Assembly (NCBI GenBank): GCA_002413145.1
Contig: DHWK01000121.1
Span: 3,878 to 10,165, forward strand
DNA from: a bacterium UBP12_UBA5184
GTDB lineage: Bacteria; Vulcanimicrobiota; Vulcanimicrobiia; Vulcanimicrobiales; Vulcanimicrobiaceae
Length of the DNA: 6,288 nucleotides
Direction of reading: 5' to 3'
The position numbers were made by a program, and so were the translations under genes. Numbering within the stretch: the stretch's first letter is position 1; each line of letters begins with the position of its first letter. Below the pieces are notes generated by a model that did not search any database, had not been told where the DNA came from, and worked only from the letters and a program-made list of their open reading frames with translations. Positions 6,170 through 6,288 of the stretch are shown here, one piece after another.

Positions 6170-6288
6170 GTGAAACCTCTCGTACCACTTTCTGGCGTGC
6201 CGCATGGCTTGCCGCTATGTTCGGCGGAGCGGTTCTCGGCTACGTTCTTTGGGAGCCGATGGTCGCAGCTTCTGCCGCTCGGGTCGAC
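6166..6288 (+). CDS. pilO: PilO-like inner-membrane protein (3' partial)
   Basis: Only the first 41 codons are in the window and the frame is open to the right edge. The start ATG overlaps the pilN stop as ATGA, and CGGAAG at 6154-6159 is a weak ribosome binding site 6 bases ahead. The visible part has a short polar cytoplasmic end (MSETSRTTFWR) and one hydrophobic segment at about 12-29, then alanine-rich sequence. That topology fits PilO, the partner of PilN. The name rests on gene order and topology only, since no diagnostic motif is visible yet. Confidence 0.7.
   Translation, partial: MSETSRTTFWRAAWLAAMFGGAVLGYVLWEPMVAASAARVD

Noticed and set aside
1..6288. A type II secretion system instead of T4P
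   Set aside because: A PilT-family ATPase and separate pilM and pilN genes are present, and no GspL fusion or set of GspH-K pseudopilins is seen, although the pilin stem does resemble GspG.

Overview
This GC-rich window is one tightly packed, single-strand stretch of a type IV pilus (T4P) assembly operon. Eight consecutive genes all read on the + strand, in the order pilB - pilT - pilC - prepilin - prepilin peptidase - pilM - pilN - pilO. The first gene (pilB-like) is cut by the left edge and the last (pilO-like) by the right edge, so the operon extends both ways. No intergenic gap exceeds about 15 bases. I see no RNA gene, mobile element, CRISPR array, promoter or terminator.

Layout: 1-1340 extension ATPase (PilB/GspE family, 5' end missing); 1356-2441 retraction-type ATPase (PilT family); 2441-3658 inner-membrane platform PilC; 3674-4177 type IV prepilin with a class III leader; 4174-4779 small prepilin peptidase of the A24 aspartic family without a methyltransferase domain; 4776-5621 PilM-like actin-fold protein; 5621-6169 PilN-like; 6166-6288 N-terminus of a PilO-like protein. 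Five of the seven junctions are ATGA or TAATG stop/start overlaps, which points to translational coupling and one transcript.

How the genes fit together: the peptidase trims the prepilin at the membrane. PilB drives addition of pilins through the PilC platform, and PilT drives removal. PilM is a cytoplasmic ring subunit that binds the N-terminal tail of PilN. PilN and PilO are bitopic membrane proteins that link the motor to the periplasmic parts. A PilT homologue and separate pilM and pilN genes favour T4P over a type II secretion system, where PilM- and PilN-like parts are fused in GspL. No secretin gene is visible; if present, it would lie to the right.

Organism: the gene order (motor, platform, pilin and peptidase next to pilMNO) resembles clusters of Gram-positive and other non-proteobacterial phyla rather than the dispersed loci of Pseudomonas. 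With the high GC content and divergent sequences, this suggests a poorly characterised GC-rich bacterium, perhaps an uncultured phylum such as Eremiobacterota. That placement is a low-confidence inference.

The system itself is a known type. The points worth a second look are deviations from family motifs: an altered Walker B region and His box in PilB, a degraded AIRNLIRE-type motif in PilT, a short PilM with eroded nucleotide-binding loops, and a peptidase with no N-methyltransferase domain.
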